Part shown: positions 63,367 to 64,000 of the stretch, in pieces
Layout of the letters: every line of letters starts with the position of its first letter
Position numbering within the stretch: the first letter of the stretch is position 1
Origin: Limimaricola soesokkakensis
Lineage (GTDB): Bacteria > Pseudomonadota > Alphaproteobacteria > Rhodobacterales > Rhodobacteraceae
Direction: 5' to 3'
Assembly: GCF_900172345.1 (NCBI RefSeq)
Contig: NZ_FWFY01000009.1
Span: 62,001-126,000, forward strand
Length of the DNA stretch: 64,000 nucleotides
The notes under the pieces: model-generated
Seen by the model: only the letters and a program-made list of their open reading frames with translations
What the model was told of the DNA's origin: nothing
Databases searched by the model: none
Position numbers and translations under genes: made by a program

Positions 63367-64000
63367 CGCCGTTCCGCCCGGCGCAGCGCCTCGCGGAAGA
63401 GCGCGCGCAACTCGGCCTCCGGCACCGGTGCCCCGGCCGCCGCCCCCGCGAGCCAGCGATGCGCAGCCCGGCCCAGCGCATAGGTCGCGGCAAAGCTCGC
63501 GGCACCTGCCGCCGCCGCTCCTAGCGTCTGGCCTGCGACCGGCACCAGCTTGGCCGCCTGACGCAGCGCGTAGCCCGCGCCGTAGCGCAGCGCCGCGCCG
63601 AGCCCCAGCGCGGCGGCGAATTCGGCGGCGCGGGCGCGGCTCCAGTCGACCCGGTGATGCCGCGCCAGCGCCCGCAGCATCGCCGCTTGCACCCCCGGCA
63701 CGGCGGCGATGCCGACGACGGGCGCCAGATCCGCCGCCGCCGCCGCCCCGGCATATCGCAGCACTTCGCCGCGGACCGCCTCGAAACCGTCGCCAACTTG
63801 TTCGTCGCCCCCGAGCAGCAGCGCCACCTCCGGCATGGTCTCGCCCAGAAGGTCGCACAACGCTTCGAGACCGCGCGTCTCGCCCGTGCCCAAGGACATC
63901 TCCAGCGAGGGCAATGGCCCCCCCGCAGCCCTTTCGAGCCGGGCCTGCATGGCAGCGCGCGCCCGGAACCGGGACTGGTCGTCGGGCAATTCGGCCGCGG
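63363..64000 (-). CDS. DUF697/YcjF-like membrane protein, 5' partial
   Basis: The frame is open to the right edge of the window, so the N terminus is missing; the TTG at 63989 is not a convincing start. The visible 212 residues are alanine-rich. The part LAALRHHRVDWSRARAAEFAAALGLGAALRYGAGYALRQAAKLVPVAGQTLGA is like DUF697/YcjF, a domain often found with or fused to a GTPase, with two or three hydrophobic hairpins. It is coupled to the GTPase gene by GTGA. An upstream GTPase domain beyond the window is possible. No function can be given. Confidence 0.7.
   Translation of the reverse strand, partial: AAELPDDQSRFRARAAMQARLERAAGGPLPSLEMSLGTGETRGLEALCDLLGETMPEVALLLGGDEQVGDGFEAVRGEVLRYAGAAAAADLAPVVGIAAVPGVQAAMLRALARHHRVDWSRARAAEFAAALGLGAALRYGAGYALRQAAKLVPVAGQTLGAAAAGAASFAATYALGRAAHRWLAGAAAGAPVPEAELRALFREALRRAERR

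Overview
The window is GC-rich, densely packed chromosomal DNA from an alphaproteobacterium, most likely of the Rhodobacterales (Rhodobacter/Paracoccus/Roseobacter relatives). The signs are a sqdB-sqdD-sqdC sulfolipid operon in the Rhodobacter order, an Hsp20-DUF1150 pair, a fused ATP-sulfurylase/APS kinase, a PutA that lacks a DNA-binding domain beside a divergent Lrp-type PutR, and a fused indolepyruvate ferredoxin oxidoreductase. No transposase, phage gene, rRNA, tRNA or CRISPR array was seen. Most adjacent co-directional genes overlap by 4 or 8 bases (ATGA or GTGA junctions).

Layout. 1-8.8 kb: sulfate activation (sat-cysC fusion, 5' end cut by the window edge), a TetR gene with a perfect operator palindrome and a coupled EamA exporter, hsp20-DUF1150 behind a heat-shock-type promoter, ydcH-purE-purK, then sqdBDC on the minus strand. 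8.9-13.7 kb: a complete branched-chain amino-acid ABC importer. 13.8-17.9 kb: a deiodinase-like thioredoxin-fold protein, a GH15 glycosidase and, divergent from it, an EgtB-type sulfoxide synthase. 17.9-28.7 kb: one long minus-strand run of IOR, liuA, liuB, an ASCH-domain gene, liuD, mvaB, liuC and an Lrp regulator, which forms a leucine/isovalerate degradation pathway. 29-33.1 kb: putA and putR (proline to glutamate). 33.2-38.4 kb: a small glycan module (CDP-alcohol phosphotransferase, SDR, sugar transferase, CapD-like dehydratase, GalE).

38.5-53.6 kb is a reductive pyrimidine degradation region: a riboflavin/pyrimidine-precursor type ABC importer, dihydropyrimidinase, ureidopropionase-type amidohydrolase, RutR, PreA, PreT and a class III aminotransferase suited to beta-alanine. 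Passengers are a lipoprotein, a KUP potassium transporter, a VOC protein and a DsrE protein. Two RutR-like palindromes sit in the two divergent promoter regions that could drive the whole set. 53.7-57.8 kb is a compact operon for oxidative (De Ley-Doudoroff) galactose breakdown: SDR dehydrogenase, KDPGal kinase, KDPGal aldolase, lactonase and mutarotase. The dehydratase is absent. The rest holds hemP, deoC, an ALDH16-type aldehyde dehydrogenase and a pair of membrane GTPase/DUF697 genes that runs off the window end.

The most interesting signals outside ordinary genes are: a strong hairpin that buries the galE Shine-Dalgarno sequence; a 95-base element with 22-base inverted ends inside the ABC operon; the paired RutR-like operators; a 26-base palindrome upstream of the IOR-liu run; and an SDR galactose-dehydrogenase homologue whose YxxxK lysine is replaced by asparagine. 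No wholly unknown multi-gene defence or biosynthetic system was recognised.
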